DNA of 64,000 bases from Labrys wisconsinensis (GTDB lineage Bacteria > Pseudomonadota > Alphaproteobacteria > Rhizobiales > Labraceae), in contig NZ_JAUSVX010000014.1 in NCBI RefSeq assembly GCF_030814995.1, forward strand, positions 169,997-233,996. The letters run 5' to 3'. The notes beneath the pieces are model-generated. The model saw only the letters and a program-made list of their open reading frames with translations, was not told the origin of the DNA and ran no database searches. Position 1 is the stretch's first letter, and each line of letters begins with the position of its first letter. The translations under genes and the position numbers were made by a program. This document shows, piece by piece, positions 52,308-62,188 of this stretch.

Positions 52308-53609
52308 GTGGACGGGAAGTACGAACGGGCCGCCCGGCGGCTCATCGCCCATCTCGGCGAGGTGTTGCAGGCCGATCTGGCGGTGGAACTGTGGACCGGC
52401 GAAGTGCTGCCGCTCGGCCGCGAAGCGCGCACGGACCTGCGCCTGCGGATCGCCGGCCCCGAGGTGATCACGCGGCTGGTGCGCCGCCGCAGCTTTGCTG
52501 CTCTGATCGAGTCTCTGGCCGAGGGCGGCCTGACCATCGAGGGCGGCACCTTGCTCGACCTCGCCGAGCGGCGCGGCTCGATGAACACCAAGGGCCTGTT
52601 CAAGCGGTTGGACAAGCTGGAGATGGCGCGCCAGCTCTGGCCCTTCCTGCTGCGCCGCGCGGCCAGGCCGGCCACCGCCGGCCACGCCTATGCCGGGCCG
52701 GTTCGGGACAAGGTCGCCGCCGGGCGCGACGACAAGGCGCTGGTCCAGTTCCACTACGACCTGTCCAACGCCTTCTATGCGCTCTTTCTCGACGAGACGA
52801 TGGTCTATTCCTGCGCCTATTGGCCCAGGCCCGAGACCACGCTGCACGAGGCGCAGGTCGCCAAGCTCGACATGATCTGCCGCAAGCTGCGCCTCCAGCC
52901 GGGCGAGCGCTTCCTCGACATCGGCTGCGGCTGGGGAGCGCTGGTCTGCCACGCCGTCCAGCATTACGGCGTCACCGCCCATGGCGTGACGCTGGCGCAG
53001 GAGCAGTTCGACTTCGCCAGGGCCAGGATCGCCCGGCTGGGCCTCGAGGACCGCGTCACCATCGAGCTGAAGGACTACCGCCACCTCGAAGGCACCTACG
53101 ACAAGATCGCTTCGATCGGCATGTTCGAGCATGTCGCCCTCGCCGATCACGACCGGTATTTCGCGCAGATGCACAAGCTGCTGCGGCCACGCGGGCTCTA
53201 CCTGCATCACGCCATCACCCGGCCGGCCAAACGCGACATGAAGCGGCTGAAGACGCGGCCGGAATTCACGGCCATGACGCAGTATATCTTTCCCGGCGGC
53301 CAGCTCGGCACCGTCGGCGACACCGCCATCAGCCTCGAGCGTCACGGCTTCGAGGTGCACGACGTCGAGGCCTGGCGCGAGCATTATGCGCGCACGCTGC
53401 GCGCCTGGACCGAGAACCTCCATGCCGCGCGCGAGGCGGCGGCGAGGGAGGTCGGCGAGGCCAAGACGCGCATCTATCTCGCCTATCTCGCCGGCTGCGC
53501 GCTCGCCTTCGAACGCTCGGGCCTGGCGATCTTCCAGACGCTGTCCTCGCGCCGGGCCAGGGGCCCGTCCGGCCTGCCACCGACGCGCGAGGACCTCTAC
53601 CGAGGCTGA
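52308..53609 (+). CDS. cfa: Cyclopropane-fatty-acyl-phospholipid synthase
   Basis: 433 residues from GTG 52308 (GGAGG four bases upstream; a TTG at 52293 is an alternative). FHYDLSNAFYALFLDETMVYSCAYW, the SAM site FLDIGCGWGAL (near residue 208) and SIGMFEHV are CFA synthase hallmarks, as is the N-terminal SCP2-like domain (20-120). It methylenates unsaturated phospholipid acyl chains using SAM, as a membrane-stress adaptation. Its Usg neighbour has no known link. Confidence 0.93.
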   Translation: MDGKYERAARRLIAHLGEVLQADLAVELWTGEVLPLGREARTDLRLRIAGPEVITRLVRRRSFAALIESLAEGGLTIEGGTLLDLAERRGSMNTKGLFKRLDKLEMARQLWPFLLRRAARPATAGHAYAGPVRDKVAAGRDDKALVQFHYDLSNAFYALFLDETMVYSCAYWPRPETTLHEAQVAKLDMICRKLRLQPGERFLDIGCGWGALVCHAVQHYGVTAHGVTLAQEQFDFARARIARLGLEDRVTIELKDYRHLEGTYDKIASIGMFEHVALADHDRYFAQMHKLLRPRGLYLHHAITRPAKRDMKRLKTRPEFTAMTQYIFPGGQLGTVGDTAISLERHGFEVHDVEAWREHYARTLRAWTENLHAAREAAAREVGEAKTRIYLAYLAGCALAFERSGLAIFQTLSSRRARGPSGLPPTREDLYRG

Positions 53610-53753
53610 GATGCGGCCGCTCCGGCGCGAGAGAGCTGGGCTTGATCGCCGCCTGCCGTAAAGATCGTGAAGCATTCGTAAATTCTTATGGCGAGTCTCA
53701 ACTTCAGGATGTAGGAGGTGCTCCTTGTTGACGTAGGTGAGCTGGGGAGCTCC

Positions 53754-54206
53754 ATGAAAAGACTTTTGGTGGGCGCGATGGTCCTCGCGCTGGGTGGCTG
53801 TGCCACCGTCACGCGCGGCACGACGGATCAGGTCCAGGTGATCAGCACGCCCTCCGAGGCGCAGGTGACAACCTCGATCGGCAATCAATGCCCGTCTACG
53901 CCTTGCACGTTCGAGGTTGCACGCAAGAGCGAGTTCATCGTCACGCTCAGGAAGCCGGGCTTTCAGGACGCCCAGGTGCCCGTGAACACCCGCATCGCCG
54001 GCTCCGGAGCCGCAGGGTTTGCCGGAAACGTGTTGATTGGCGGCATCGTCGGTATGGGGGTCGATGCCGCGACCGGCGCCACCCTGGAACATTTTCCCAA
54101 TCCGGTCTCCGTGACCCTGGTGCCGCTGGCTCCCGAGCCCGCCAAGCCGCACCCCTCGCGGCGCAGGCCCGTGGCCATCAAGCCTAAGGCTCCTCCAACG
54201 GTGTGA
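53754..54206 (+). CDS. Small lipoprotein with PEGA-like domain
   Basis: 150 residues from ATG 53754. A lipoprotein signal with lipobox LGGC (VLALGGCATVTRG, Cys 20) is followed by a beta-rich segment (VQVISTPSEAQVTTSIG ... TFEVARKSEFIVTLRKPGFQ) that resembles PEGA domains, a Gly-rich hydrophobic stretch (GFAGNVLIGGIVGMGVDAATGA) and a Lys/Pro-rich tail. Families with the CATxTRGT start are common in Proteobacteria as outer-membrane lipoproteins. The specific role is unknown. Confidence 0.7.
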   Translation: MKRLLVGAMVLALGGCATVTRGTTDQVQVISTPSEAQVTTSIGNQCPSTPCTFEVARKSEFIVTLRKPGFQDAQVPVNTRIAGSGAAGFAGNVLIGGIVGMGVDAATGATLEHFPNPVSVTLVPLAPEPAKPHPSRRRPVAIKPKAPPTV

Positions 54207-54324
54207 TTGCTGGATTTCCGGCTGAACGGACCGGCAAGTCTACAGATTGATGGTTGGGGTCGCTCGTCCGATGCAATGAGCGGCCCCGCGTTTCGACACA
54301 TGGGCCGATGGCGGTTGGGAATCG

Positions 54325-54639
54325 ATGAAGCGGCCGTGGATCATTGTTCTCGTTGCCGGGCTTTTGTGCGCGGCCGCCACGCAATTGGTGACCATGTTCG
54401 TCATCCAGCCGATAGGAGCGGTTCCTGAGGGACGGACCATCCTGATGTGGAGGCTGGGCTCGCTTCGCTTCATCGACAGCGCCGATGCCTGGTGTGAGAG
54501 GAACATGGGAGAAGTGACCCTTCTCTGCCGCATGGGCGTGCTGTCGCGTGTGGCGAAGGAGGGAAACATCATCCTTCGGTTGCCCTATTCTTCGACGCTT
54601 TATGAATGGAGCACGGGCGGCAAGACCTATGACCGATGA
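54325..54639 (+). CDS. Small membrane-anchored hypothetical protein
   Basis: 104 residues. One N-terminal membrane segment (WIIVLVAGLLCAAATQLVTMFVI) is followed by a short soluble domain with two Cys (DAWCERNMGEVTLLCRMG), possibly a disulfide in the periplasm. I do not recognise the family. Its 3' end overlaps the convergent monooxygenase gene by about 13 bases. Confidence 0.5.
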   Translation: MKRPWIIVLVAGLLCAAATQLVTMFVIQPIGAVPEGRTILMWRLGSLRFIDSADAWCERNMGEVTLLCRMGVLSRVAKEGNIILRLPYSSTLYEWSTGGKTYDR

Positions 54640-55922
54640 CGCCGCGAGGATGCCGTCCGGGCCGACAGCAAGCGGTTCGGCTGGACCGGCGCCAGCGAGC
54701 CTGCTCCGTCCCGACCCGCCAGTATCTCTGGCGTCTGCACCGTGAACGGGCCGGTCTTCAGCCCGGCCAGGGTGCGGATCATCTCCCGCCGCAGCCAGGG
54801 CAGCTTCGCCATCGGCCCGAAGGCGAGGTCGCGCGCCCAGGCCGCCGCGGCCGAATCCGATTGGAAGAACGGCGTCAGCAGCGCGCTCGCCGCCTGGTAG
54901 AAGCGCACATGCGCCCGCCGGCGCGCGGCATAGGCGGGCAGGGCGTCCGCGACGGGAGCGGCCGCCAGCGCGTCGGCCAGGGCGGCGCCGTCGAGGAGCG
55001 CCATGTTGGCGCCCTGGCCGAGCTGCGGGCTGGTCTGGTGCGCGGCATCGCCGACCAGCACCAGGCGCCCGCGCCAGGGCCGGCGCACGGTGAGCTGGGC
55101 GTAGCGCGCCGGGGCCAGGGCGGTCGCGTCGGCGAACTGCGCGGTGAGCGTCCGGGTCTGCGGCCAGAGCACCGCCACGTCCTCGCGCCAGCCGTCGAGA
55201 TCGCCCGCGGCGAAGGCGGCATGGCCCCCGCCCGGCAGGCTCCAGAAGAAGGCGTCGAGCGGGGCCGGATCGTCGGGCAGGCGGCCGATGGGCAGCACGC
55301 CGATCATGAAGCGGGCACTCCGGTAGCGCTGCTGCAGGACGCCGCGCTCGAACATCGTGTGGCGGCCGACGCCCCAGACCGCGCCATAGCGATAGGGTCG
55401 GATCGCGACCGGCCCGAGGCCCTCGCGCAGCTTCGAGCGCGCGCCGCTGGCGTCGACCACCAGGTCGAACGGGCCGAAGCGCCGGCCGCGACTGTCGAGG
55501 AGGGTGATGCCCTGCGCGGTTTCCTCGGTACCGGCCGCCTCGACGCCGGCTTCAAGCCCGACCCCTCGCGCCTTCACCGCCTGCCACAGCACGTGGAACA
55601 GGCTGGCGCGGTGCATGCCGAGCCCGGCCAGGCCCGGAGCCAGCATGTCGTAGCGCAGGTCGAAGACGGTCCGGCCGGTTGGCTCGGCCCGCCCGTGCAG
55701 GCGCTCGATGCGCTGGCCGAGGGCTTCCGCCGCGGCGCGGGCGCCGAGCCGCTCCAGCGCCGCGAGCCCGGTCGGCTGGATCAGCAGCCCGGCGCCGACC
55801 GGCCGTGCCGCGTCGAAACGCTCGAAGATCACCGGCCGGTGGCCGGCATCGGCGAGGAAGGCGGCAGCGGCCAGGCCCGCCACGCCGGCGCCGGCGATCG
55901 CAATGGACAGGGACGAGGACAT
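54627..55922 (-). CDS. FAD-dependent monooxygenase (UbiH/PHBH family)
   Basis: 431 residues from ATG 55922; an ATG at 55973 would add 17 residues. An FAD-binding N-terminus IAGAGVAGLAAAAFLADAG, the ERFDAARPVGAGLLIQPTG region, and the second FAD motif LVLVGDAAHQTSPQLGQGANMALLDG (near residue 290) define group A flavin monooxygenases. Substrate specificity cannot be read; the relatives hydroxylate aromatic or polyketide-type rings. It is divergent from a cupin gene, and the 100 bases between them hold no clear promoter elements that I can name. Confidence 0.88.
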   Translation of the reverse strand: MSSSLSIAIAGAGVAGLAAAAFLADAGHRPVIFERFDAARPVGAGLLIQPTGLAALERLGARAAAEALGQRIERLHGRAEPTGRTVFDLRYDMLAPGLAGLGMHRASLFHVLWQAVKARGVGLEAGVEAAGTEETAQGITLLDSRGRRFGPFDLVVDASGARSKLREGLGPVAIRPYRYGAVWGVGRHTMFERGVLQQRYRSARFMIGVLPIGRLPDDPAPLDAFFWSLPGGGHAAFAAGDLDGWREDVAVLWPQTRTLTAQFADATALAPARYAQLTVRRPWRGRLVLVGDAAHQTSPQLGQGANMALLDGAALADALAAAPVADALPAYAARRRAHVRFYQAASALLTPFFQSDSAAAAWARDLAFGPMAKLPWLRREMIRTLAGLKTGPFTVQTPEILAGRDGAGSLAPVQPNRLLSARTASSRRHRS

Positions 55923-56023
55923 GGCGACGTTGCGGACCGGGAAAACCGTGGCAGGATGCGCATCCTGTTCCATTGACCGGCCCGGCGCAACGATCCGGCC
56001 GGCGCCCGGGGAGGGGCACCGCC

Positions 56024-56416
56024 GTGGAGGCCAGCATCGTCACCGTCCGGCCGGAGAGCATGTCCGGATCGCTCCAGAAGCTCGCCATGTTCGTCGGCAT
56101 CTCCGGCCCGAGCGCCGGTGCCACGCGCCTCAGCCTCTACAAGGTGCTGATCCCGCCTGGCGGTAAGGCCGAGCCGCACAGCCACGCCGGCCACGAGACG
56201 GCGATCTATCTCATCAAGGGCCGGGTCGAGACCCGCTACGGCGAGGGCCTGCGCCAATCGGTGATCAACCAGGCCGGCGACTTCATCTTCATCCCGCCGG
56301 ACCTGCCGCACCAGCCGGTCAACCTCAGCGACACCGAGTTCGCCGAGGCGATCGTGGCGCGCTCCGATCCGAACGAGCAGGAGAGCGTGGTGCCTTATTC
56401 GGTCGAGGCGGAGTAG
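56024..56416 (+). CDS. Cupin domain protein
   Basis: 130 residues from GTG 56024 (GAGGGG eight bases upstream). A single cupin barrel with the first motif PPGGKAEPHSHAGHETAIYLIKGRVET (His-x-His and Glu) and the second motif GDFIFIPPDLPHQPVN (His) has a full metal-site set. Such small cupins act as dioxygenases, isomerases or sugar-binding regulators; the specific activity is open. It diverges from a flavin monooxygenase, which may be coincidental. Confidence 0.85.
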   Translation: MEASIVTVRPESMSGSLQKLAMFVGISGPSAGATRLSLYKVLIPPGGKAEPHSHAGHETAIYLIKGRVETRYGEGLRQSVINQAGDFIFIPPDLPHQPVNLSDTEFAEAIVARSDPNEQESVVPYSVEAE

Positions 56417-56470
56417 TCCGAACGCTGGCAGGGGGCGAAAGAAGGCCCCGGTCGAGCCCTCTCCTTGCTG

Positions 56471-56989
56471 TCAGATTGCAGCCAGGGCTTTTGCGATTGC
56501 CCCGAAGGGCAGGACCAGAGAAAGCGGTGCGTCATCGAGACGGATCGCCCCATAGCCTTCATACCAGCGCGCCGCCTGGTCGTCCTTGGCGTCGATCAGC
56601 AGGGCGACCCCGCCGACTTCCTGCGCGACCGCCATGCAGCGTTTTCCCGCAGCGAGCAGCAGACCTCCTCCCAGCCCGCGCCCCTGTATCGCGCGATCGA
56701 CGGCCAGGCGGCCGAGACGGTACACCGGCACGTCGTAACGGCCGAGGCCGCGCTTGGCGGTCGCCGGCGTGCGGGCATAGTCCAGTGAGGCGGGGCTGAG
56801 CGAATAGAAGCCGAGGATACGAGCGGGCTCTTGCGCCGTCACGGCAACGAAGGTCTTGGCGCCGCCTGTGTCGTGGTTCTGGCGCGCGAAGCGCTGCAGA
56901 TAGGTGTTGAGCTGCACCTCTCCGCAGTCGAACGCCGCCCGATCATGATGCTTGCCGATCGGCACTTCCAGCCAGGTGAGGGCGCTCAC
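56471..56989 (-). CDS. GNAT acetyltransferase toxin (TacT-like)
   Basis: 172 residues with a GTG start at 56989 that overlaps the antitoxin stop (GTGA). The GNAT acetyl-CoA motif RLGRLAVDRAIQGRGLGGGLLLAA is complete, preceded by GFYSLSPASL typical of type II TacT/AtaT toxins. LDDAPLSLVLPF ends the domain. Such toxins acetylate aminoacyl-tRNA and stop translation (family knowledge). The neighbouring DUF1778-type gene is the expected antitoxin. Confidence 0.9.
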   Translation of the reverse strand: MSALTWLEVPIGKHHDRAAFDCGEVQLNTYLQRFARQNHDTGGAKTFVAVTAQEPARILGFYSLSPASLDYARTPATAKRGLGRYDVPVYRLGRLAVDRAIQGRGLGGGLLLAAGKRCMAVAQEVGGVALLIDAKDDQAARWYEGYGAIRLDDAPLSLVLPFGAIAKALAAI

Positions 56990-57261
56990 GCGAGGGTCTG
57001 GCCGGACCTGGCGGCGCGGATGAGACGATCGGCCGGTGCCGGCGGGTTCTCGAGCAGATCGAGGACGCGCAAGCTGTCGCGCTCCGACAATGCCAGGTGC
57101 TCGGCGCGTTCGATCGTAGCCTGCGCATCACGCAGCGCGGAACGCGTGACGAACTCGGTCAAGTCGACATTTGACAGGGCCGCGGCGCGCGCGATCACCG
57201 CCTTCTGGGCGGCCGGGATTCGCAGATCGATGCGGCCATTGTCGCTGACGTTACGAGGCAT
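56986..57261 (-). CDS. DUF1778/TacA-like antitoxin
   Basis: 91 residues from ATG 57261, with GGAG seven bases upstream. The N-terminal ribbon-helix-helix (GRIDLRIPAAQKAVIARAAALSNVDLTEFV) binds DNA, and the C-terminal tail (LDLLENPPAPADRLIRAA) is the part that wraps and inhibits GNAT toxins. It is placed first in the pair, as needed for antitoxin excess. The palindrome at 57288-57306 in its promoter is the likely autoregulatory operator. Confidence 0.9.
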   Translation of the reverse strand: MPRNVSDNGRIDLRIPAAQKAVIARAAALSNVDLTEFVTRSALRDAQATIERAEHLALSERDSLRVLDLLENPPAPADRLIRAARSGQTLA

Positions 57262-57279
57262 GAGGCATCTCCATACCCC

Positions 57280-57308
57280 ACTATACGGTACGGATTTAAT
57301 CCGTACAA
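57280..57308 (-). promoter_or_regulatory. Promoter with embedded operator of the toxin-antitoxin pair
   Basis: On the minus strand a -35 TTGTAC (57308-57303) and a -10 TATAGT (57285-57280) are 17 bases apart. The 19-base palindrome GTACGGATT-T-AATCCGTAC (57288-57306) overlaps the -35 box and most of the spacer. The antitoxin ATG follows 19 bases after the -10 box. Confidence 0.8.
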
Positions 57309-57382
57309 ACAAAAATCTGCGTGGACTCGATCCAAATGGATGAGCCCCTCCCGCCATGGGGAGGAGCTGCCGGATCCCGCCG

Positions 57383-59113
<1,731 letters not shown>

Positions 59114-59180
59114 TCATCGGTCCGCGGCGCGCCGGTCGGTCGAGGTCCCCTGAGCGCCCAGGCTGATGCCCGGCCGGCCC

Positions 59181-59279
59181 TCAGGGGCGGCTAAGGAGGA
59201 GGCCGTTGAGGACGAGCGCGACCGCGCGCGCTTTGGGCGCGGTGCGGGTCGTCAGGCTCTGTGCGGCGTCTGTCGCCAC
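59181..59279 (-). CDS. leuL: Leucine leader peptide of leuA (attenuator)
   Basis: A 32-codon frame too short for standard gene calling, with a GTG start at 59279 and GAGGA seven bases upstream. Its end is Leu-rich: codons 22-29 encode LVLNGLLL, using CTC mainly plus CTT, followed by SRP and the stop. Six of its 32 residues are Leu. It is the leuA leader expected in alphaproteobacteria: ribosome stalling at Leu codons during leucine shortage would change folding of the 106-base region before leuA. No clear T-tract terminator is visible, so the exact mechanism is open. Confidence 0.8.
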   Translation of the reverse strand: MATDAAQSLTTRTAPKARAVALVLNGLLLSRP

Positions 59280-59478
59280 GGCTCTGTCCTCGATGCGAAA
59301 GGCGCGCCTGCAAGGGCCCGCGCCTCATCTTGCGTGGTGCTTGTACAGGCAGGCGGCCCGCTGGGCAAGAGCCACGCGCCAAGGTGCCACGCGCCAGGGC
59401 CGGGCGCTCTCCCGCGCCCGCCTCACTGGCGACAGAATGACGCCGGACAAGCGCATGTCATCAGGCGTGCATCGCCTA

Positions 59479-59527
59479 AGCCGAGTTTCTCGGATCGGAG
59501 CAAGGTTCCGATCCGAGAAACTCGGCT
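59479..59527. repeat. Perfect 21-base inverted repeat (hairpin)
   Basis: The left arm starts AGCCGAGTTTCTCGG and ends GATCGGA at 59499; the right arm 59507-59527 is its exact reverse complement; the loop is 7 bases. The stem is longer and less GC-rich than normal terminators here, which suggests a repeat element or a structured transcript end. Confidence 0.7.
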
Positions 59528-59543
59528 GAAACTTTAAAACTCT

Positions 59544-59589
59544 GCAGAATTTTCGAGTCCGCCCTGTGGGCGGCGCTCGGAAATTCTGC
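59544..59589. repeat. Nested palindrome next to the 21-base hairpin
   Basis: GCAGAATTTTCGAG (59544-59557) pairs with CTCGGAAATTCTGC (59576-59589) with one G:T pair. Inside, CCGCCC/GGGCGG (59559-59564, 59568-59573) closes a 3-base loop. It begins 16 bases after the first hairpin and ends 17 bases before the next gene. Confidence 0.65.
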
Positions 59590-59606
59590 TTAGCGGGAAT
59601 TCAGAC

Positions 59607-60203
59607 ATGCGCACAGCCGCGCTCGCCTCCCTTGTCCTCATCCTCGCCGCGCCTGCCGCCCGGGCCGATTGCAAGGAGGAGATCCTGACGGCTCTCGACC
59701 GTCTCACCAATGGCAGCCCCTACCGCTCCGAAGGGGTCGTGACCGCCGGGACCGGCCGCATCGAGCTGTCGAGCGAAGTGGTGCCGCCGGACGGGGTGCG
59801 CACGCGCCAGACCGTCGGCGACCGGACGTCCGAGATGCTGAAGATCGGCGATCGGATCTGGGTCAAGCGGCCTGAGGGATGGCGCGAGATGCCCGCGGCG
59901 ATGGCGGCCAGCGTGGCGCAGGCCATGACCAACATGAAGATGCGCGCGCCCAACCTGGTCGCGGACGTCGATTGCTCCGGCGTCCGCTCGATCGACGGCA
60001 AGGACAGCCTCGTCTACACCTACAAGCTCGACCTGCCCGGCGGCTCGGCCAGCACCACCCTCTATGTCGACCCGGTGAGCCATCTGCCCGCGCGCATGCT
60101 GGTGGAGCAGGGCGGGGCGGACAAGCGCACGGTCGACACCCGCTACACCTATGACGCGAGCCTCAAGCTGGAGCCGCCGCAGGTCGATCCGGCGGCGAAG
60201 TGA
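59607..60203 (+). CDS. Secreted hypothetical protein
   Basis: 198 residues. A Sec signal peptide (1-20, APAARA/DC) is followed by a beta-rich domain with two Cys (ADCKEEIL and DVDCSGVRS), which may form a disulfide. The SSEVVPPDGVRTRQTVGDRTSEMLKIGDRIWVKRPEGWREMP segment and TLYVDPVSHLPARMLVEQ resemble the LolA/LppX-like half-barrel that binds lipids, but similarity is not decisive. No partner gene is evident; the hairpin pair lies directly upstream. Confidence 0.65.
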   Translation: MRTAALASLVLILAAPAARADCKEEILTALDRLTNGSPYRSEGVVTAGTGRIELSSEVVPPDGVRTRQTVGDRTSEMLKIGDRIWVKRPEGWREMPAAMAASVAQAMTNMKMRAPNLVADVDCSGVRSIDGKDSLVYTYKLDLPGGSASTTLYVDPVSHLPARMLVEQGGADKRTVDTRYTYDASLKLEPPQVDPAAK

Positions 60204-60341
60204 GGGGCGGGCGGCGAGGCCCCGGCCGGCCTTGGTCGGGTCGCCGATCCGGCAAGCTTGCCGCCATTCTCCACATGCCGGTACAAAACCATGACCGGGA
60301 GGCGCGCCGGTCGCGTTCGGCGGTCAGGAAGGTTGGAGCGG

Positions 60342-61340
60342 ATGCCCGCACTCTCGGTGACGGAGGCGCATGATCTGATCCGGTCCGCGCTGATCGGCAG
60401 CGGCACCTCCGCCGGGAATGCCGCCTATTTTGCGCAGGCCATCCTCGACACCGAGCTTTCCGGGCTCGACGGGCACGGCTTCTACTGGCTGCAATTCTAT
60501 TGCCGGCACCTGCGCAGTGGAAAGGTGGACGGCAAGGCGGTGCCGCGGGTCGAAGCCGTGTCGGAGGTCGGCTTTCGCGTCGATGCCGGCCATGGCTTTG
60601 CCCATCCGGCGATCGAGGCCGGGTTCCGGCGCCTGATCCCGGCGGCGAAAGCCCATGGCGTGGCGGCGATGGGTGTCTACAACTCCTACAACGCCGCGAC
60701 GCTCGGCTATCACACCGGCGTTCTCGCCCGCGCCGGGCTTCTGGGGATCGGCGCGACCAACGCGGTTCCGACGGTGGCGCCGGTCGGCGGACGGGTGCCG
60801 GTCATCGGCACCAACCCGATCTCCTATGCCGTGCCGGCGCCCGGCGGCGAGATCGCCTTCCTGGTCGATCAGTCCGCCACCGCCGTCGCCTGGACCGCGG
60901 TGAAGCGGGCGGCAGACGCCGGAGAGCCGATTCCGCCGGGCTGGGCGCTGGACCGGAACGGCGAGCCGACCACCGATGCCGAGGCCGGCCTGGCCGGGTC
61001 CATGGCCCCCGCGGGCGGGGTCAAGGGCTTCAGCATCGGCCTCCTGGTGGAGGTGCTTTGCGCCGCGCTGGCCGGCGGCCGTCTGGGGCCGGACCAGGGA
61101 TCGTTCACCGAGGACGACGGACGGCCGATCGACAACGGGCAGTTCTTCCTGGCGCTCGACCCGGACGCGTTCTCGCGGGGCGGCTTTGCCCCTGCGGTCA
61201 CCGCCCTGACGGCGTCGATCATGGCGCAGGACGGCGCGCGCCTGCCCAATGCGCGCCGCGAGGCCAGCCGGGAGCGGCTGGCGCGCGAAGGCCTGACCAT
61301 CGACGCCGATCTCCTGGCGCGGCTGAGAGCCTTCGCATGA
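60342..61340 (+). CDS. Ldh-family (malate/L-lactate/ureidoglycolate-type) NAD(P)-dependent dehydrogenase
   Basis: 332 residues from ATG 60342. The non-Rossmann malate/L-lactate dehydrogenase family is shown by DTELSGLDGHGFYWL, the catalytic His-rich GFAHPAIEAGF, NSYNAATLGYHTG, GTNPISYAVPAP, and GGVKGFSIGLLVEVLCAALAGG near residue 225. Relatives act on 2-keto acids or hydroxyacids (YiaK, ureidoglycolate dehydrogenase, delta1-piperideine-2-carboxylate reductase). It is the first gene of an operon with a kinase-like and an isomerase-like gene, each overlapping by 4 bases. Confidence 0.92.
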   Translation: MPALSVTEAHDLIRSALIGSGTSAGNAAYFAQAILDTELSGLDGHGFYWLQFYCRHLRSGKVDGKAVPRVEAVSEVGFRVDAGHGFAHPAIEAGFRRLIPAAKAHGVAAMGVYNSYNAATLGYHTGVLARAGLLGIGATNAVPTVAPVGGRVPVIGTNPISYAVPAPGGEIAFLVDQSATAVAWTAVKRAADAGEPIPPGWALDRNGEPTTDAEAGLAGSMAPAGGVKGFSIGLLVEVLCAALAGGRLGPDQGSFTEDDGRPIDNGQFFLALDPDAFSRGGFAPAVTALTASIMAQDGARLPNARREASRERLAREGLTIDADLLARLRAFA

Positions 61341-62188
61341 CCGAAGCGGAGCTTGCGGAGTTCCTGCGGGTCGAAGGGCTGTGCGACGGGACGCCGGTCG
61401 TCGAGACGATGAAGGGCGGCTACCTCAACCAGGTGCTGCGGGTCACCGCCGGATCGCGCCGCCTGGTGGTCAAGCGCTTCGCCACGCCGATGGCGGGAAC
61501 GCTGTTTCCCAACCTGCCCGCCGATGAGGCCGAAGCGCTGCGGCGGCTGGCCGGGCTGAGGGTCGCGCCCGATCTGGTCGGGTTCTGGCCGGAGCGCTCG
61601 ATCCTGGTCTACGCCTATGTCGAGGGCGCGCCGTGGAGCGGCGATCCCGCCGCGGTGGCCGCCCTCCTGCGGCGCAAGGAGGCGGCCGATCCGGCGGGCT
61701 TTCGCCGCGTGCCGATCGATGCGGAGAGGATTCTGGCGGAGGGCGATGCGCTGTTCGCCCGCTGCAGGGCCGCGCCTTCCCAGCCGCGCCCTCGGGCCGC
61801 CCGGCTCGGCCCGCCCGCCCGGCTGTCGCTGATCCATACCGACATCGGGGCCGGCAATCTCGTCGGCGCGGGGGAGGCGCTGCGCCTGATCGACTGGCAA
61901 TGCCCGGCGCAGGGCGATCTCAGCGAGGACGTGCACAGCTTCCTCTCGCCCGCCTTCCAGATTCTCAGCCAGAGGCCACCCTTCACCGCTGCCGACCGCG
62001 CGTCGTTCCTGACGGCGCTCGGTCGCGAGGACGTGGTCGAGCGCTATGCGCGGCTGCGCCCGGCCTATGCCTGGAGGATGGGCGCCTATTGCAGCTGGCG
62101 GGCCGAAGTCCTGACCGATCCCGAGATCTGCGCCCGCTATCGCCGGGCGGCGGCGGCGGAGCTGGGTGACATGGAGCCGCTCGAATGA
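61337..62188 (+). CDS. APH-fold phosphotransferase (putative small-molecule kinase)
   Basis: 283 residues. GGYLNQVLRVTAGSRRLVVKRF has the ATP-binding Lys, LIHTDIGAGN is the catalytic HxDxxxxN Brenner motif (near residue 172), and LRLIDWQ is the metal-binding D-x-x segment, with Gln in place of the more common Glu/Asp. Members include aminoglycoside kinases but also methylthioribose, homoserine and hydroxylysine kinases. The sugar-type neighbours suggest it phosphorylates the pathway substrate. It overlaps both neighbours by 4 bases. Confidence 0.85.
   Translation: MTEAELAEFLRVEGLCDGTPVVETMKGGYLNQVLRVTAGSRRLVVKRFATPMAGTLFPNLPADEAEALRRLAGLRVAPDLVGFWPERSILVYAYVEGAPWSGDPAAVAALLRRKEAADPAGFRRVPIDAERILAEGDALFARCRAAPSQPRPRAARLGPPARLSLIHTDIGAGNLVGAGEALRLIDWQCPAQGDLSEDVHSFLSPAFQILSQRPPFTAADRASFLTALGREDVVERYARLRPAYAWRMGAYCSWRAEVLTDPEICARYRRAAAAELGDMEPLE

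Larger units (their letters stand above)
59280..59606. other. 327-base intergenic region with strong hairpins
   Basis: It separates the leuL/leuA unit (leftward) from the gene at 59607. The leuA promoter should be in 59290-59470, but I cannot name convincing boxes. Two long palindromes occupy 59479-59589. Confidence 0.5.
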
